The position numbers were made by a program, and so were the translations under genes. A model generated the notes under the pieces. That model worked only from the letters and a program-made list of their open reading frames with translations. It searched no databases and had not been told where the DNA came from. Positions 39,263 through 54,200 of a stretch of DNA of 64,000 bases are shown one piece after another; within the stretch, counting starts at the first letter, position 1, and each line of letters begins with the position of its first letter. Origin of the DNA: Oxyruncus cristatus (taxonomy: Eukaryota; Chordata; Aves; Passeriformes; Cotingidae); assembly GCA_013399855.1 (NCBI GenBank), contig VXAY01006705.1, forward strand, positions 1 through 64,000, read 5' to 3'.

Positions 39263-42200
39263 CTGCGGGGAGAAAACAGCCAGGAAGGTGATTAATGCCA
39301 GTCCTGAGCTTCAGCACCCACAGCAAACGAGCCTGGACTGACCCCCAGGTTCCAATGAGCTGTAAGTGTGAACCACAAGCTCAGCCCAACAAGCTGTGCA
39401 AAGCCAACCAGTGAAGGAATTCACTTTTCCTCATCCCCGCAGGGTTGCAACAGGAAAAACTGAGGCTCCCTGTAGGAACTTAGAGCCAGGAGTCGGAATG
39501 ATCCAAGTGCTTCCTGCAGGACTGCTGGAACCGTGTGCTCTGAGAGCACCCAGCCACCACTGGCCCAAAAAACCAGCCAGGTATCAAATTAATTCATGGA
39601 ATCCCAGACTCGCTGGGGTTGGAAGGGACCTGAAAGGTCATCCAGTCCCATCCCCTGCCATGGACAGGGACACCTGCCACCAGCCCAGGTTGCTCCAAGC
39701 CCCCTCCAAACCGGCCCTGGACACTTGCAGGGCTGGGGCAGCCACAGCTGCTCGCTCTGAAGAGCAGCAAAGAATTGTTTTTCTAATGAAAAATAAATGC
39801 AAATACTCAGTACCTTTTCTTTTTCTCCAGGGCCAGCTGCCTTTGCTTCTCTTTCCCAATGTCATCCCTCACGGTGCTGAAGTCCTTGGTGTCATCAAGG
39901 AGAAGGTTCTGTCGTGGAATAGGATTTGACATCCATGAAGGTCAGAAGCTCCAACTATTCCCCCCCTGTTGCTCAGTTGGCACAATTCATTTCTGAGAGC
40001 ATCTCTGCTGCCTGCTTTTACACCACATAACTTTAAGTTAAGTACGAGCCCAGAGTGGGCTGGTTGGAAGGAACCTCAAAAACCCACCCAGTGCCACCCC
40101 CTGCCATGGGCAGGGACACCTCCCACCAGCCCAGGCTGCTCCAAGCCCCGTCCAACCTTCTGCACTTCCAGGGATGGATTTCTTCCCAAAGTCTAAGGCA
40201 GCAGGACAGAACATCAGATTTTTCTCCTACGGCTTTAAAGCCCAGCCAGTTTGTTCTTTCCTTCTCCTAAACAAGCCTGATTGCTAATTCAGAGCTCAGT
40301 ACACCGCTGGGCAAGTCCTGGTTTACATCTTTAAATAGAGCTGTCCAGTTTTTGGAGTATGTCATGGGTTTATGTATCTATAATGAGATTTTTAAAGGGC
40401 CCTGTCCTTGGATTTTACTCAGAATTAGAAAAAAAAAAAAGAACTGAAACCAGTCAATTAAATGAGGGCAAGAAAAAAAGAACCAGGAGAAAAAGGAGCA
40501 GCAGCAGCACATTTTCCATCCACATGTCCAGACCCACATCCCAGTACTTCCAGAGATGCTGCAGGAAAACCAGGAAGACTAAACCCCAGGTGATTTACCT
40601 TCACCCCAATGATGTCTCCATCCCTCAGGTGATAAGGTGCTGACTGCAAACTCTCCTGCTTTTTCCTCCTTTTCCTCTTGGAAATCTGCTGTGTCTGAAT
40701 TAAAAAAAAAAAAAAAAAAGAAAAAATCTAAGCAGAAGAAGCTTGGAATTCTCCTGAAATACAATCACAAAGGAACTGCAGCACAAACCAGCACATTCCT
40801 CTCCAACAGCTGTCGGTTGGATTGTGTCATTCCGGATCTTACCCAGCTGGATATTGGCAGCCACTCAAATCTCTCCGGGAAGTATTTGGCTATTTCAATT
40901 TTCTCTACAGGGAGACAGTAGTGAGAAGCCACTCTCTGCCTCAGTGCCCAGGTGGTGCATTCCTTGGAGATATCCCACACCAGATCCCTGCAGTCAGAGT
41001 AGTCCCTTTCTCCTGGAATTCCCATCTGGACTCGCAGCAGCAGCTCATGGGGGCTGGCAGCAGGAGCAGAGAACGCACATTCTCGTGAGTCGTGCTTTCA
41101 GAATTCCCAGTATTCACTCCCTCCTGCCTCCCCTCACAAAAATCAAGCTCCAAATCTTCCTGAATCCCCCCATTTCTAATCCTGCCAGCACTGGAGTTAA
41201 AAGCTGCTCAGAGCTGGAAGAAATAAAGTGTCTTGAGCTCTTACCCCAGATTCTCTTCTTTTTGCAAAGGCTCTATGCAGATTCCCATGCTGGCACCCAA
41301 CTTGTAGTCACTGGAAACAAGAGAGAGATCCTCTGGAGCCAGGCTGGGAGAGCTGGGGTTGGAAAAGGGAAGGCTCCAGGCAGACCTGAGAGCACCTTCC
41401 AGGGCCTGAAGGGGCTCCAGGAGAGCTGGAGAGGGACTGGGGACAAGGGCTGGAGGGACAGGACACAGGGAATGGCTTCCCACTGCCAGAGAGCAGGGAG
41501 AGATGGGATAGTGGGAAGGAATTCTTCCCTGGGAGGCTGAGGAGGGGCTGGGATGGAATTCCCAAAGAAGCTGTGGCTGCCTCAGCCCTGGAAGTGTCCA
41601 AGGCCAGGCTGAAGCAAGCTGGGCTAGTGGGAGGTGTGGATGGGATGAGCTTTAAAGCCCCTCACAGCCCAAACCAGTCTGGGATTCCCTCATTCCTGTC
41701 ATCTATTGTAAATCACTCCTTTAATGGGTCTGTGCTTACCTGGAACACCACAGCAAAGGGCTACTGCAACACGAATGAACAAGCCAGAAAAGTACAAAAT
41801 TTACCTCAATTAAAGCACCTAAATTAAAGCTCAGCAGAATCCCAGAATGGTTTGGCTTGGAAGGGACCTCACAAACCATCTCCTTCCAGCCTTCTGCCGT
41901 GGGCAGGGACACCTTCCACTGGAACAACCGTGGCAGCTATCCCAGTTCACCCCAATTTAAAAACGTGCTCAGCAAAACTGAAGCAAACCAGAAATGGGCT
42001 TTCTGCTGACAGGCACCAGATTTATTTCCCCACCAATCCCTCCCATAGCTGCACATTCCCCAGAAAACCTACTTGAGTCTCTGCTTGTTGTTCCTCAGGA
42101 GCTTTCCGGGGCGTTTGCTGTCCACTGTCCACGCCCTGAGGAACGAGGGCAGGGGCACAACCTGCTCCTGGCAGCATGGCAAGGTCAGGGCCTGAAAGAA

Positions 42201-45200
42201 AGGAGCACCTTTTCAGTAATTTTAGCAGCCATTCTCCTTGGAAAAAGACAAAGCCACTGGATTAACTCCCAAGGCAACACTCACAAGTGCATTTATTGCA
42301 CACCAGCTGTTGCTTGTGGTTATGATCAGTTATACTCTTCAACCTCAAAGGGAGTTGAGCTTCACTCCCTCCCAGCATTTCTCAACTCAACTTATATTCC
42401 AAAAGTACCAAATTTTTTTTTTTTTTCAACCAAAATTTGAACTTCTGGGAGGGAATGAGGCTGTTGGAATCATTTCCCAGTCTCTACAAGCTCCTCTAAG
42501 CCCTCACCAAGGGCCCCCCACTTCCCCTGCTCAGACAATTCTCCTGTTCCCAAGCTGCAAACAAGCAGTTTTCCATAGCAGGAGCTTGGCAGAGCCTGAA
42601 ACCAAAGGCATTCCCAAAAAATAAGTGTTGGGATGGACCAGAATCTGATGAGACATCGTTCCCCATGCAGTTCAGGACAACAAAGAGCCTTCTGGCAGGA
42701 CTAATTTATGTATTTTTGTGGTGGTGTTTTGGTTGGGTTTTGGGTTTTTTTTTCCTTTGGGGTGTTTTGTTTGGTTTTTGGGGTTTGGTGTGTTAAAATC
42801 TTACATTTCTGGTTAAAAAAAAAAAAAAAAAAAGCAAAGGCACCTTAGTTTCTGGCCAAAGAAACAAAGCCGGACCTTCCTGAATGACAAACGTGACCTT
42901 CTGTGCAGCCAGAGCAATTCCTTCTCCACCAGCTCCAACATCAAAAAAAAACCCGAGAGAAGAAGCAGCAGAAAACTGCCAGAGGAACAATGTGGGAATG
43001 GGAAGTGGCTTTTTTCAGGAAGTGCTTGGATGTGTGAGCTTCTCACGGAGAAACTGGGCACAGCGATGCAAAGCCAAAGGCTGCCAAGCCCGAGTTCCAG
43101 CGAAGCGCAACGAGGCTTCCACAGGCCAGGAATCACCAGGGGGAGGATGGGAACTGCAGGGACACTCGGGAAGTGCCTGAGCCAGTGCTCCAAATGCCCC
43201 CTGGTACTCAGCCCTGAGCAGGGCGCTAAAGAAATGCCACAACGTACCGGAGACAAGGGCAAAGGAGGGGAGAAGGAGGTGTTAGCAGAGCTCCAGGCCC
43301 CACAGCTGCTCATCCCCCCGTGGGAGGGCACCTCACCTGCACCTTCAGCTCTTCCAGAGAAGCCTCTCCTGCTATTTCTATCCTGCCAGCATAACAGAGG
43401 TCCATGGCTGGGTGGGTGGCTCCTGGTGAAGCTTCTGGAAGCGGGGGAGGAAGAAATGAAGAGAGGAGTCACCACGATTTTGCTTCTGACCCTGAGAGCT
43501 CACAGCCCCACCACGGGGAGATTCCACTCCGAGAAGGGACCTGCCCTCCAACCGTTTTGAATATCATGGAATTCCAGAATGGTTTGGCTTGGAAGGGATC
43601 TTAAAGATCCAGCTCCCTGCCATGCCCTTCCACTAGAATAAGCACAGTAGGATCTGCTTCTGTACAGCACATGATGCCTCACACCTGCCTAATAAGCACA
43701 TAAAATCCATTCCAATGGCTTCCAAACAAGGAGCGTTCCAACAGATCCTAGAGTGCCAGTTTTTAAACCAGGAGCAGTTATTCCCACTGATAAATAGGAT
43801 TAATTGTTGGTTATGGCCCTGAAATGTAAATCCTACCACAAGGAAAAGGTAAATCTGCCCCCAGCTGCTGAAATCATCAGGGGAGAAAGTAAAACTCAGA
43901 AAAGGTTTGAGAGAGAGGAGAAAAATGCAAAGAAACCTCCAAGGAGAGGGGTCCTGCCCTCCAAAACAACTCAGCAGCAAAGAAATGTTCTTTTCTTGTA
44001 GAAAGGAAAATCTGTTTCCTTCCCATTTTCCAATTTAGTGATTCCCACTTCACTTCCCTCTCCCTTCTCAACCCTCACTTGGTTTTCCTGCCTCAGAGCC
44101 GGTTTTTGATGTGACCTTTAAAAGAACAAACCCAGTTACAATCCTGCATGTCAGGTCTTCTATACCACGGCAGCTTTACTCCTCACTCCTTTCCCAGCTT
44201 CCCAAAAAGCCAAACAGCCTGAAGGGAATTAAAAGTGCTACTGGGAGTCCGGCATTTGAAACCAAATCACCTCTGGGCTTTGAAGTGCTGCCACTGCCTT
44301 CAGGGACAGAGCAAAGAGCCCGTGCTTCAAAATTTACTGGGATCTCGAGCAAATCCACCTGAGGAACATCACAACAGGATTATCCAGCGCTTATGGACTT
44401 GTCACAAACTCCATTTGCCTCCTTTCACCATAAACTTGCTGCAACTCGTACAGTCCTTCACGGATTTCAGAAGGATTTAAGGCTTTGCATTAAAATTTTG
44501 GGGTTGATCAAAGCCCTCAGAGCAACCACAGGCTTTCCAACCCTTTCCAACCCTGGCCAAGCTCACCTGTCCCAGCAGACACCTGCAAAGCTTCCATCTG
44601 GCAGGTTATCCCATTCACGTGGTCTTGAGCGCTCCCTCCATGTTTCTTACGGCTTGAAGGCTTGAGCCACCAGATGGGAATTTTCAGGAAACCCTGCAAA
44701 GTGAACAGAAAGCACCGGGAAGTTCTGTTGCAGTGCAAAGAGAAAAAAAATTCCCCTTTGTCACGGGAAGGAGGACGAGGCTCGATCAAATGGGAGTTGT
44801 GGCACAGGCTGCCCAGGGAGCGGTGGAGACACCAGCCCTGGAAGTGTTCAAAAGTGTGGATGTGGCACCTGGGGACACTGTTCAGTGGTGAATGCGACTG
44901 TACTGGGTTAAAGGTTGAACTTGATGACCTTAAAGGTCATTTCCAGCCCTAATGATGCTGCAGTTTTGCACGGGACATCTCCCACTAGCCCAGGCTGCTC
45001 CAACCTGGCCTGGGACACTTCCAGGGATCCAGGGGCAGCCTCAGCTTCTCTGGGTAACCTGGGCCAGGGCCTCCTCACCCTCAAAGGGAGGAATTTCTTC
45101 CCAACATCTAATCCAGGGATTCATCCAAGCTCACCCACTGCAACACTGCTCAGCCTCTTCAGAAACTCCTGGTTTCCCTGACAGGTTTTCCCACCTGCTC

Positions 45201-48200
45201 TGCATGGCCAGGAAGGGACACAGAGTTGATCCCTGTCTCCTGAGCAGGAGAGCTTCCTTGCTTCCAGATGCTGCTCTCAACACCCACAGCACTGTGGCCA
45301 TAACCTCTAATCCTACATTTTTCCCCCAGACCAAATGCATTAAAACCCTCTGGTTTTCCCTGAGGAAGCTTTACTTGCCAAGAGCCCCATTGTCTGCCCA
45401 CTCGTTCTTCCCAAGTCTTCTACCCTTCATTTTCCAGCTTCCCAACGCTTCATGGGACTGAGCTGGGGCACAGATCCATGGTTTTCCATGCCTCTTGGAT
45501 CACCAGTTGTGTTTATTTCCCTGCTTTCCTTCCCCAGTCCAAGGAATAGGTGCCAGGTGGTGACACTTGGATGAGATTTTGTCTGTGGAGAGCAAGGACC
45601 TGAGCTTTCTGTAATGCTGGGGCTGAAGAGCAGGGCAGGCTGAGGGTGCGACCCTGGAGCAGGTTGCCCAGAGAAGCTGTGGCTGCCCCTCCCCTGGAAG
45701 TGTCCAAGGCCAGGCTGGACGGGGCTTGGAGCCACCTGGGCTGGTGGAAGGTGTCCCTGCCCGTGGCAGGGGCTGGAATAAGAAGATCTTGAAGGTCCCT
45801 CCCATCCCAAACCACTCTGGGATTCTGGGATTCCAAGTCTCTGTCCACTGAGTAAAACCACAATCCCTCTTGTTTTACCTTTTCTGGAAGTTTTCCTTCC
45901 GTTATGACCAAAGTGTCTCCTCTGCAAACATTGAGTTCCTTCAGGGTGGCATTCTGGGGGAAGAGAAAAAGCAGGATATTTGTGAATGCCTGAGTTGTTC
46001 AATGCAGCTCTGCCCAGGGAAAGTCTCTACAGAACAGGGAGGAAAGAAACTCAAGGCAAAAAGAGGATCCTCTTACTTCCTGACTTAGTGCTTCCCCTGC
46101 TTCATAGCACCAGTCAAGCCTTCTCAAATGCCAGTTATCACCTACCAAAAACCAAAAAATACACATGCAAAACTAATTAGCCAATGATGCTGGTTTGGGA
46201 AAACATGACAACTTAGCAAGTGTGAAAGGTTCTTTTTTCCTTGGGTGTTCTGTTTGGTTTTTAAAGACAACTCTGACTAAATGAAATACGGCCTTCATGC
46301 CCTTCCCCAGACCCAAGAAACACTCTTCTGTTTGGAAACACTTGGCATAGATGTCTCTTCCTCACCTGCCTAATAATCTTCCCTGGTTTAAGAGGAAAGA
46401 GAAGGAATTCCAATGTCAATTTACCATCTGAATCTATGACAAGCTCTTTAAAATAAAAATTACATGATAAAGACAGCAAGTTTAGAATCCTTCCTCTCCT
46501 CGCAGGTCATTGCAACAAGTAGACAAGGTTTAGGGTGGCAAGAGCTGCCTAAAACATGAAAAATTCCTTTTACAAGTAAATAACACAACAAACCTGATAA
46601 TCCACATTTCTGCAGCATTAAATTGAGACACTGAAAAAAAGAAACACAGGGTGAGATTTGTCTCAATGCCCAGGCTGGGAAATAAAAGTTTCCAGCACAT
46701 TTTCTAACAAAGGCTAACTGATTCCTGAGCAATTCTTTAAACAATATAATTAGTTAGACAAGGTGGAAGGGTTTTTTTGAGCTGATTATTAAACCCTTCA
46801 GGGAGACGAGATGGTTTTCAGGCAAGAAATTCCCATCAGCTTTTCCAAACTGTTAAAAAAAAAAAAAACAAAACAACCAACCCTGTGCTGTCAGCTTGCT
46901 CTTTCTGTGAATAAATTTTGAAGAACTCCTTATTTGAATAAATTCCGTCCCCGAGTTTGCAGATGAACTTTTTAAATATCTAAACCTTGCAAACTCCACA
47001 CTTTCCAGCCGCTCTTTGCCACCATTGGAAGCACCGAGAGTTTCCTCTTCCCAACTCCTCTCCCTCCAATTCTGTGTAAGGCAAGGAGTGTAGGGAATGT
47101 TTTCCAGGAATTCCCAAAGCTGCCTTACCTCTCTGACAGAAGCAGTCTCCTCCACAACTATCTCCATCTCAGGGCTCGAGTTTGGGTCGCTCCCAACCAT
47201 AAAGTACAGGAAGAGCTAAAAACAATAAATATGGGAATAGTGGGAAATAACCGCTCCCTGCTGCAGGAAGGGCATCAAACTGCACCACAACACCTCTGGG
47301 CTAAAGCCACCAATCCCAGCAGCACAAACAGAGCAGCAAAGACAGCTGAGTTACTCATTAACTCCACAAATCCTCCTCTTGGACAGGGCCTGGAGCAACC
47401 TGGGCTACTGGAAGGTGTCCCAGCCCACGGCAGGGGGTGGAATGGGATGAGCTTTAAGGTGCCTTCCAACCCAAACCATTCTGGGATTCCATGATGTTTA
47501 CAGCTCATAGATTCCAAGAGCAATATCCCCCCCCTTCGTCATCCTTTATGCCTTTACAAAAGCAGATGCAGCAGAGACTCTTTCCCTCCCGCCTCTACCT
47601 GAGTGGAAGTTGGAGCTTTCCCACGGCACAACCCGAGCAAGCTTCCCATCTTCAGTTCTGCTTCCTTGACAGTGTAATCCTCAGGCACTTCAGGGAGGAT
47701 AAAAACCATCAGCCTCTGCTTCCTGGAAACATCAGTTCTACCACACTGCTCTTTAGAGCAAGATAAAAACATTCCATGGCCTTTGGAGAGCTTCCCTTCC
47801 CCAGCTCTGCCAGCAGATCTCCAGGTCTCCTCCGATGAGAGCGAAGAGATGGAGATCTCCCAGGGCTCCCTGTCTATTGTTGGGACCATTCCCACTGTGA
47901 ATCCCTGGTTTTAACCCCCACCACCAGACCAGCTGGAACTTCCCCCACTGAAACTGCCTCTGATCCTTTCCGTGTGCTCCTCTGGGAAGAATCTGCCTCT
48001 GCCTTCTCTAGGATTCCACGTCAAGGAGTTAAAGATGGTAAACAAGATTCCTCCCCAGCTTCCCTCCTTTTCCATCCATCCCAGCTCCCACACCATCTGG
48101 GTGCTCTGCTCTGGACAGGCTTTAATTTGCAAGGGCTTCTTTCTCCTGCTGAGCCCCCCAAACAGGGAGAACATTCCAGGTGTTGTCTGACAAGCACTGC

Positions 48201-51200
48201 CTGGAAAGGAATTAATCTCTCCTTGGGTTTTATTAACGCAGTGCATGAATGAAATAGCAGAGACATGGAAAATGTTTCCCAGAAAGTTTCTCTCCAGTGC
48301 TCCAACACCACCAAAACCAAAGCTGGGAGTCCCTTTCCTGCCCAACTCTGCCCCTCAGCAGCACAGTTGAACACTGGCAGGTGGAATTAGGGATGGGAAC
48401 AACAAAACCAAGCTGAACGTCTAAGTTCAACCTCTACCTTTGTATTGCTGCTGTTAATGAACCTAAAAACTGGGGGGAAAAAACCCCACCCAACTGCTCC
48501 AGTTAAGTCTGGAAAGCAGGGAAGTTCTTCTCCCAGGGAAGGACAAAAATCTCCTCAGTGATTTCTTACAGAACAAGGATGGAATAAACCAATTTACCTG
48601 GAGACAGAAGTTTCCCATTCCCACTAACAGGTCGAAGACAGCTCTCATTTGCTGTAACAAAAAGGGCAGGAAAGAGAGATATATTAAATAATTCAAGTAA
48701 GAAATTTGGCTCAGAATTAAGATTAATTACCATTAGATTCATTACCACAGGTCTCCCACCTATGACATCAAAAGCCCAATTGGAGAAATTCCCAGAAAGC
48801 CCCTGAACAATCTTTTATTCTTTGGCTGAAGGATCATTTTTCTCTTTTAAAGTACAATCAGCAACATTTTACAGAACTGGCCAAGTGCTTCCAAAGGGAA
48901 AGACAACAAAAACTTGAAAGAAAACTGGAGACTCTTCCAGAAAGGAATAAAGTTTAAAAAAAAAAAATCTTCTTCAATTGTGAGTATAATACTTTAAGAC
49001 AGCACAAATATTCCGAACTCAAATAAGTAAAACAGAAGCCTCGTAAAATGCATTTTAATGAAGACTTACGCAGATTTATTTTCTTAAAGCTTGGAAAACT
49101 AATAATTAAATTTAAAATTAAAAGAGTTTTAAGTCCTTTGCAGCCTCTTTCTTTCCAAAAAAAAAAAAAAAAAAAAAAAAAACCACCACACACCAAAAAA
49201 ACACTCCCAAACTCCTAACAGCAATGGATTTGCTGTTTTGAATATACAAAGGTGAAGCAGCTGAACACTCACCAAGTTCCTCCTCCAGGTGAAGCTCCCT
49301 TATTGCTTTCATTTTGATATCTGACATCACCTAAAAGAAAGGAATATTAACACTCCCAGCAGGGAATGTCAGGAACACCCCTGCCTGGATAAATGCCACT
49401 CCACAAAGAGCAACAAATAATCCCTCCCTCCTCTTTCACCTCAAACACACAGGATGGGCCAAAAATCAAAATTGCTTTGCACTAAAACACTGCCCTGGTT
49501 TAATTTACCTGCCAAACACCCCAATAATGGGAACTCTGAGCTCCAGAGTATTTTCAGCAGAGAAAAGCTTCATCTCCCTGAGGCTAAACCCAATTAATGG
49601 GGCAAAGGGCAGTGGGCAAGCTGGAGGAGAAGAGCCCTGGCCAAGCAGAGTCCTTACTGTTTCAATAGTGGCAGTAATTTTCACTTGTTTCTCTTCATCC
49701 TCTGCCCCACAGCAGTTCTTCACTTGGAGCCAGCTGATGTCATAGGTAAAGGCTGTCAGGTTGCCACTTGAAATGTTCACAAAGCTGTGAAAACCAACAG
49801 TGCAGACACAGTCAGAGACAGGAAAGCTGCCTGTCAGCAGGGTGCATCACTCAGCAGCAAAGCTCCCAAATAAATTGATGGTTCTGAGGTCATTAACAGT
49901 GATGGAATATCACAGGGTGAGGGTCAGGCAGCACAGACGTGTAAGGAGAGCAGAGATTTGCCCCAGACAACTTCAGATTCAACCGGGAGGTTCCCCTGAA
50001 AGGATAAAACCTTATAGGGGCTTTCTCCTGGCACAGCTTGGGCTGATTCTCTTCTGGTATTGCTCTGCCCTCTCATCCCCCCAGGCCCCTCAGATTCAAC
50101 CCCCAGAAATTTAGGTCATGCCCAGCATTTGCCAGCACAATGACCACAAGTTGTTCCCACCAGGTTTTTTTTCCCCCCTTTCCAAGTGGAAGTCAAAGGG
50201 AGGTGTATCTGCACTTGGAGAGCAAACAGTGTCTAACAGCTGACAACTGCCTGATCTCCAGAACTTAAGACTGAGCTTTTAAACACAAAGCAAGGCAAAG
50301 TGATAATTAGTTACAAGAATATATCACCGTAACTGAGCAGATTTTGCCAAAATTCGCTTCTTTTGTTTAATTATGCTCATAATCAAAGTAGTCACCTCTG
50401 GTCATGGCTGTCTAAGATGAGCACCGAGCATCCATCCCTCAGACCAACACTTCTGACCGTCTCCTTCATATCTTCCTCGTGGAAGACTTCCCAGTTCTTG
50501 GCTTCCTTCTCTGCTCCAGAGCTGTTCCTCAGGATGATCCCTCCCGAGGGAGCCAAGGCTGCGTGCAGGTCTCCCAGCCTGGTGCTGCAGGAGAAGGTGT
50601 GCTGGGACTCGGTGAAGTGCTGGCCCTTCCCTCCCTCGTTGTGCTCGGCCAGGCGGAGGACGTTGAGCACCACGGGCTCGTGCTCGGGGCCCGTCAGCAC
50701 CTTGGTGCCTCCAACCTGAGGGGAGCAATTCCAGAGTCAGGCCCTGCTGATCCAGGAATTGCACCAGAGACTGGGCAGCAGTAACATCACGGAGGCGAGA
50801 AGGTGGACACTCCTCTCCTCGTTAGATACAAAGCAGCTCCCCACCGAACGACCAGAGTAACTCGAAGGTGTTGGGAGGAGAAAGGACAACCCCAAGGGCT
50901 GTTATCCAGAGAAGCCCCAGTCCTGGAACTGTCCAAGGCCAGGTCGGAGCAACCTGGGCTAGTGGGAGGTGCCCCTGCCTGTGGCAGGGAGTGGAATGAG
51001 ATGGGCTTTAAGGTCCTTCCAACCCAAACCATTCCATGGTAACAGCAGCTGGGAAACCAGGGGACACCTGGTCTCCATCAGCTTAAGAATAAAGGAATTT
51101 AGCCCCTCAGGATATTAAATAACTACCCAAATGTGACTGAGGCAGATCCAAAGAGTCAGATTTTAAAACCTGAGCAATAAATACACTTCCTTGCTGAAGT

Positions 51201-54200
51201 AAACTGAACCACCCAGACAGCTGGAGTAAAAACTACCCCAAAATCTACCCCAAAAACACAACCCAGACAAAACCAGTTCTGGTTCTGCATGTTTGGTGTT
51301 TCAGGTTTGGTTTGGGGTTTTTCTTTGATAAATCTGGAAGGAAACAAATACTTTTACAACAGATGTCTTTTAAAAATAACCTTTTAATCCGTCACATAGA
51401 CAGGATAAAATGCTGTGTTTCATGAGCACTTCAAAGTTAAGCAGAAGCCTCAATATTCTATTAAAGGGAAGATGCAAGACTGGAAAGTTTCAGGGAGAGC
51501 ATCCACAGATTTATCAGATAAGGCAGGAGGGTGTTTGGCTCTTTTACCTCTTTCCCATTCCACACAAAGATGTCTGTTCCATCAGCCACCCCAATGCCAT
51601 CCAGGCTCAGCTCATCTCCTAAAAAACAAGCAGATCATGAGCTTCTTGCCCCGCCCAAACACACAAGCAGGGTCAGCAAGTCCGGCTCAGCGGTGTTTTG
51701 GAGTCCTTGACACTTGAAGAACCGGGGGAGGAATATTTAGAGCACTCTGAGCGTCTCTGCATTTCACAGCAACCTCCTGGAGTCGGGTTATGTGCTGCTA
51801 AAACACTGAGTTTCTCTCAGGTTTAAAAGTGGCTGAATACGTTTTTCGAGACTAACACTTAGAACTGCCCAACAGGGAGACAAAAAGGATGATTTTCAAA
51901 ACCAATGATCTCAATAAATGAATGAACTCTTTATGTAAGTATTTCCCTTTACAAAATTCCTTCTTCAGCTTAAATCTAACTGACATCTTCCCACATTTCC
52001 CTACCTTTTCTCCTTTTCTTCTACCCTCTACTCCACCTACCAGGAGAATCCTATGAAAGCAAAAATCCACAAGCAAATCAAGGGCAAAATACACACTGAT
52101 ACATTTTTATCAGCAAATGGGTTTAACTCGCTTAAGACCTGAAGTCTTAACTGCACTTCCCAACAACAATTACCCAGAAAAGTCCCAAAATCTTTCATTT
52201 CACCACTAAGAGTGAAGTAAATAACTTAATGTAGCAGGAAGTGTGAGTTGGAAGAGTGTTCAGTGACACACATCTCCAAGATGGTTTCTATATGAAATCT
52301 TTGACGTCTGCAGTAAATTTAAATATATAAAGAACATGGAAGCCTCGATTGTAGTGGCCTTACCATCAAGCACCTGGTAGAGATGTAATCCTGCTGGTAA
52401 AGGCTTGGCCAGACTCAGAACCATGTCTCCTTCCCAGGAGTCCAACACCTCATTGGGAAAAACAACCAGAAAAATTCCATGAGTATTATATAAATTTAGA
52501 GAGTGTCATTTAAAATGTAATATTTATATGCTATTACATAAAAACATGATAAATATTATAGAAATATTATATAGGTTCTAAAACAAACATTGTATTTCTA
52601 TATAGTTTGTTTTACATAAAATTACCTGATAGAAATAAATTTATATAATATTGTAAATACTCCATATTCTATGTGATATATGTTCTGTAAATTTATCTAA
52701 TACCATATAAAATAACAGCAAGCAGTAAATCACACTCCAAGCTGCTGGAAGCTGTTACAGGCCTGGCTCCCAAGCTCACTTGGGGACACCTTGAGCAGGT
52801 AAAGACAAATCTGTCCCAACATGAAATTTTAAGCGTCAATTCATAAAAAATAATAAATAAATCTTCTGAGAGCTTTAAAGTCTTGAAGCTCTTTAGTTCT
52901 TGAAGCCACGAAACTGCTGAAAATTTAACCAGTTTTTAGTTAAATTTAGTTAAATTTTCAGCAGTTTCGTGGCTTCAGGAACAGACCCCAAACCACTATT
53001 TCCTTATTTCTAAACCCACATGAGTTTTTAGCCTCCCAAAACCACTTTTACAGTTGAAAACTCCTCCTTTAAACCAAAACTGCAGCGTAAGTACATTTGC
53101 AAGCATTGTTGTGGCTCAGGTAAAGATGAAGTTTGAGTTGACTGAAGGGAGCAAATACCTGGAAAGCGGCCTGGCGAAGGTCTCCCAGGGTTTTCCTCCG
53201 GTCAATAGTCAGATCCACCACGCTCTCCTTCCAGGAGAGGGAGGGATGCAAAGCCCCGTTGCGGAATTTGTAGCAGGAGCTCAGATGGAGATGTAAATCA
53301 ATGCCATTGTTGGCTGAGTCACACTCGGCTCTTGGGGAGAGGAACAACAACAAAAGGGTGACTTGGACACCAACAAAGAGATGCAGCTGGGAGTGATCCC
53401 TCCATGGCTCAACTCCCTGTCCCATCCAGGCTGTGGGAATCCCTCCATGGCTCTGTTCCCTGTCCCATCCAGGCTACGGGAGTCCCTCCATGGCTCAATT
53501 CCCTGTCCCATCCAGGCTGTGGGAATCCCTCCATGGCTCAATTCCCTGTCCCATCCAGGCTGTGGGAATCCCTCCATGGCTCAACTCCCTGTCCCATCCA
53601 GGCTGTGGGAATCCCTCCATGGCGCAATTCCCTGTCCCATCCAGGCTGTGGGAATCCCTCCATGGCTCTGCTCCCTGTCCCATCCAGGCTGTGGGAATCC
53701 CTCCATGGCTCAACTCCCTGTCCCATCCAGGCTATGGGAATCCCTCCATGGCTCTGTTCCCTGTCCCATCCAGACTGTGGGAATCCCTCCATGGCTCTGT
53801 TCCCTGTCCCATCCAGGCTACGGGAGTCCCTCCATGGTTCAATTCCCTGTCCCATCCAGGCTATGGGAATCCCTCCATGGCGCAATTCCCTGTCCCATCC
53901 AGGCTATGGGAAGAGGTGTTTCCAAGGTGACAGGTCTGGGTTGCAGGGGACCTTCAAGCCTATCCACAGTGCTCAACCTTCCACCAGAGCAGGTTGCTCC
54001 AACTTGGCCCTGAGCACTTCCAGGGGCGGGGTAGCCACAGGCTCGTGTGAAAATCCCATAAAACCTGTCACCCTTGTGCCTCTGTTTTGATAATTCAGCT
54101 GTGATTCAGGTGTATCCTCACTCACCCACAAGGAAAAGCTCCAAACAACCTGACCACCACTAGTTCTCCCCTTGTTTCTGGCAGCTGTTCTTTCACAGCA

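Noticed and set aside
53363..54090. Long overlapping open frames on both strands with repeated GIPPWLNSLSHPGC-like peptides
   Set aside because: They are products of the 43-bp minisatellite, which lacks stops in most frames; no splice or start context supports a gene.
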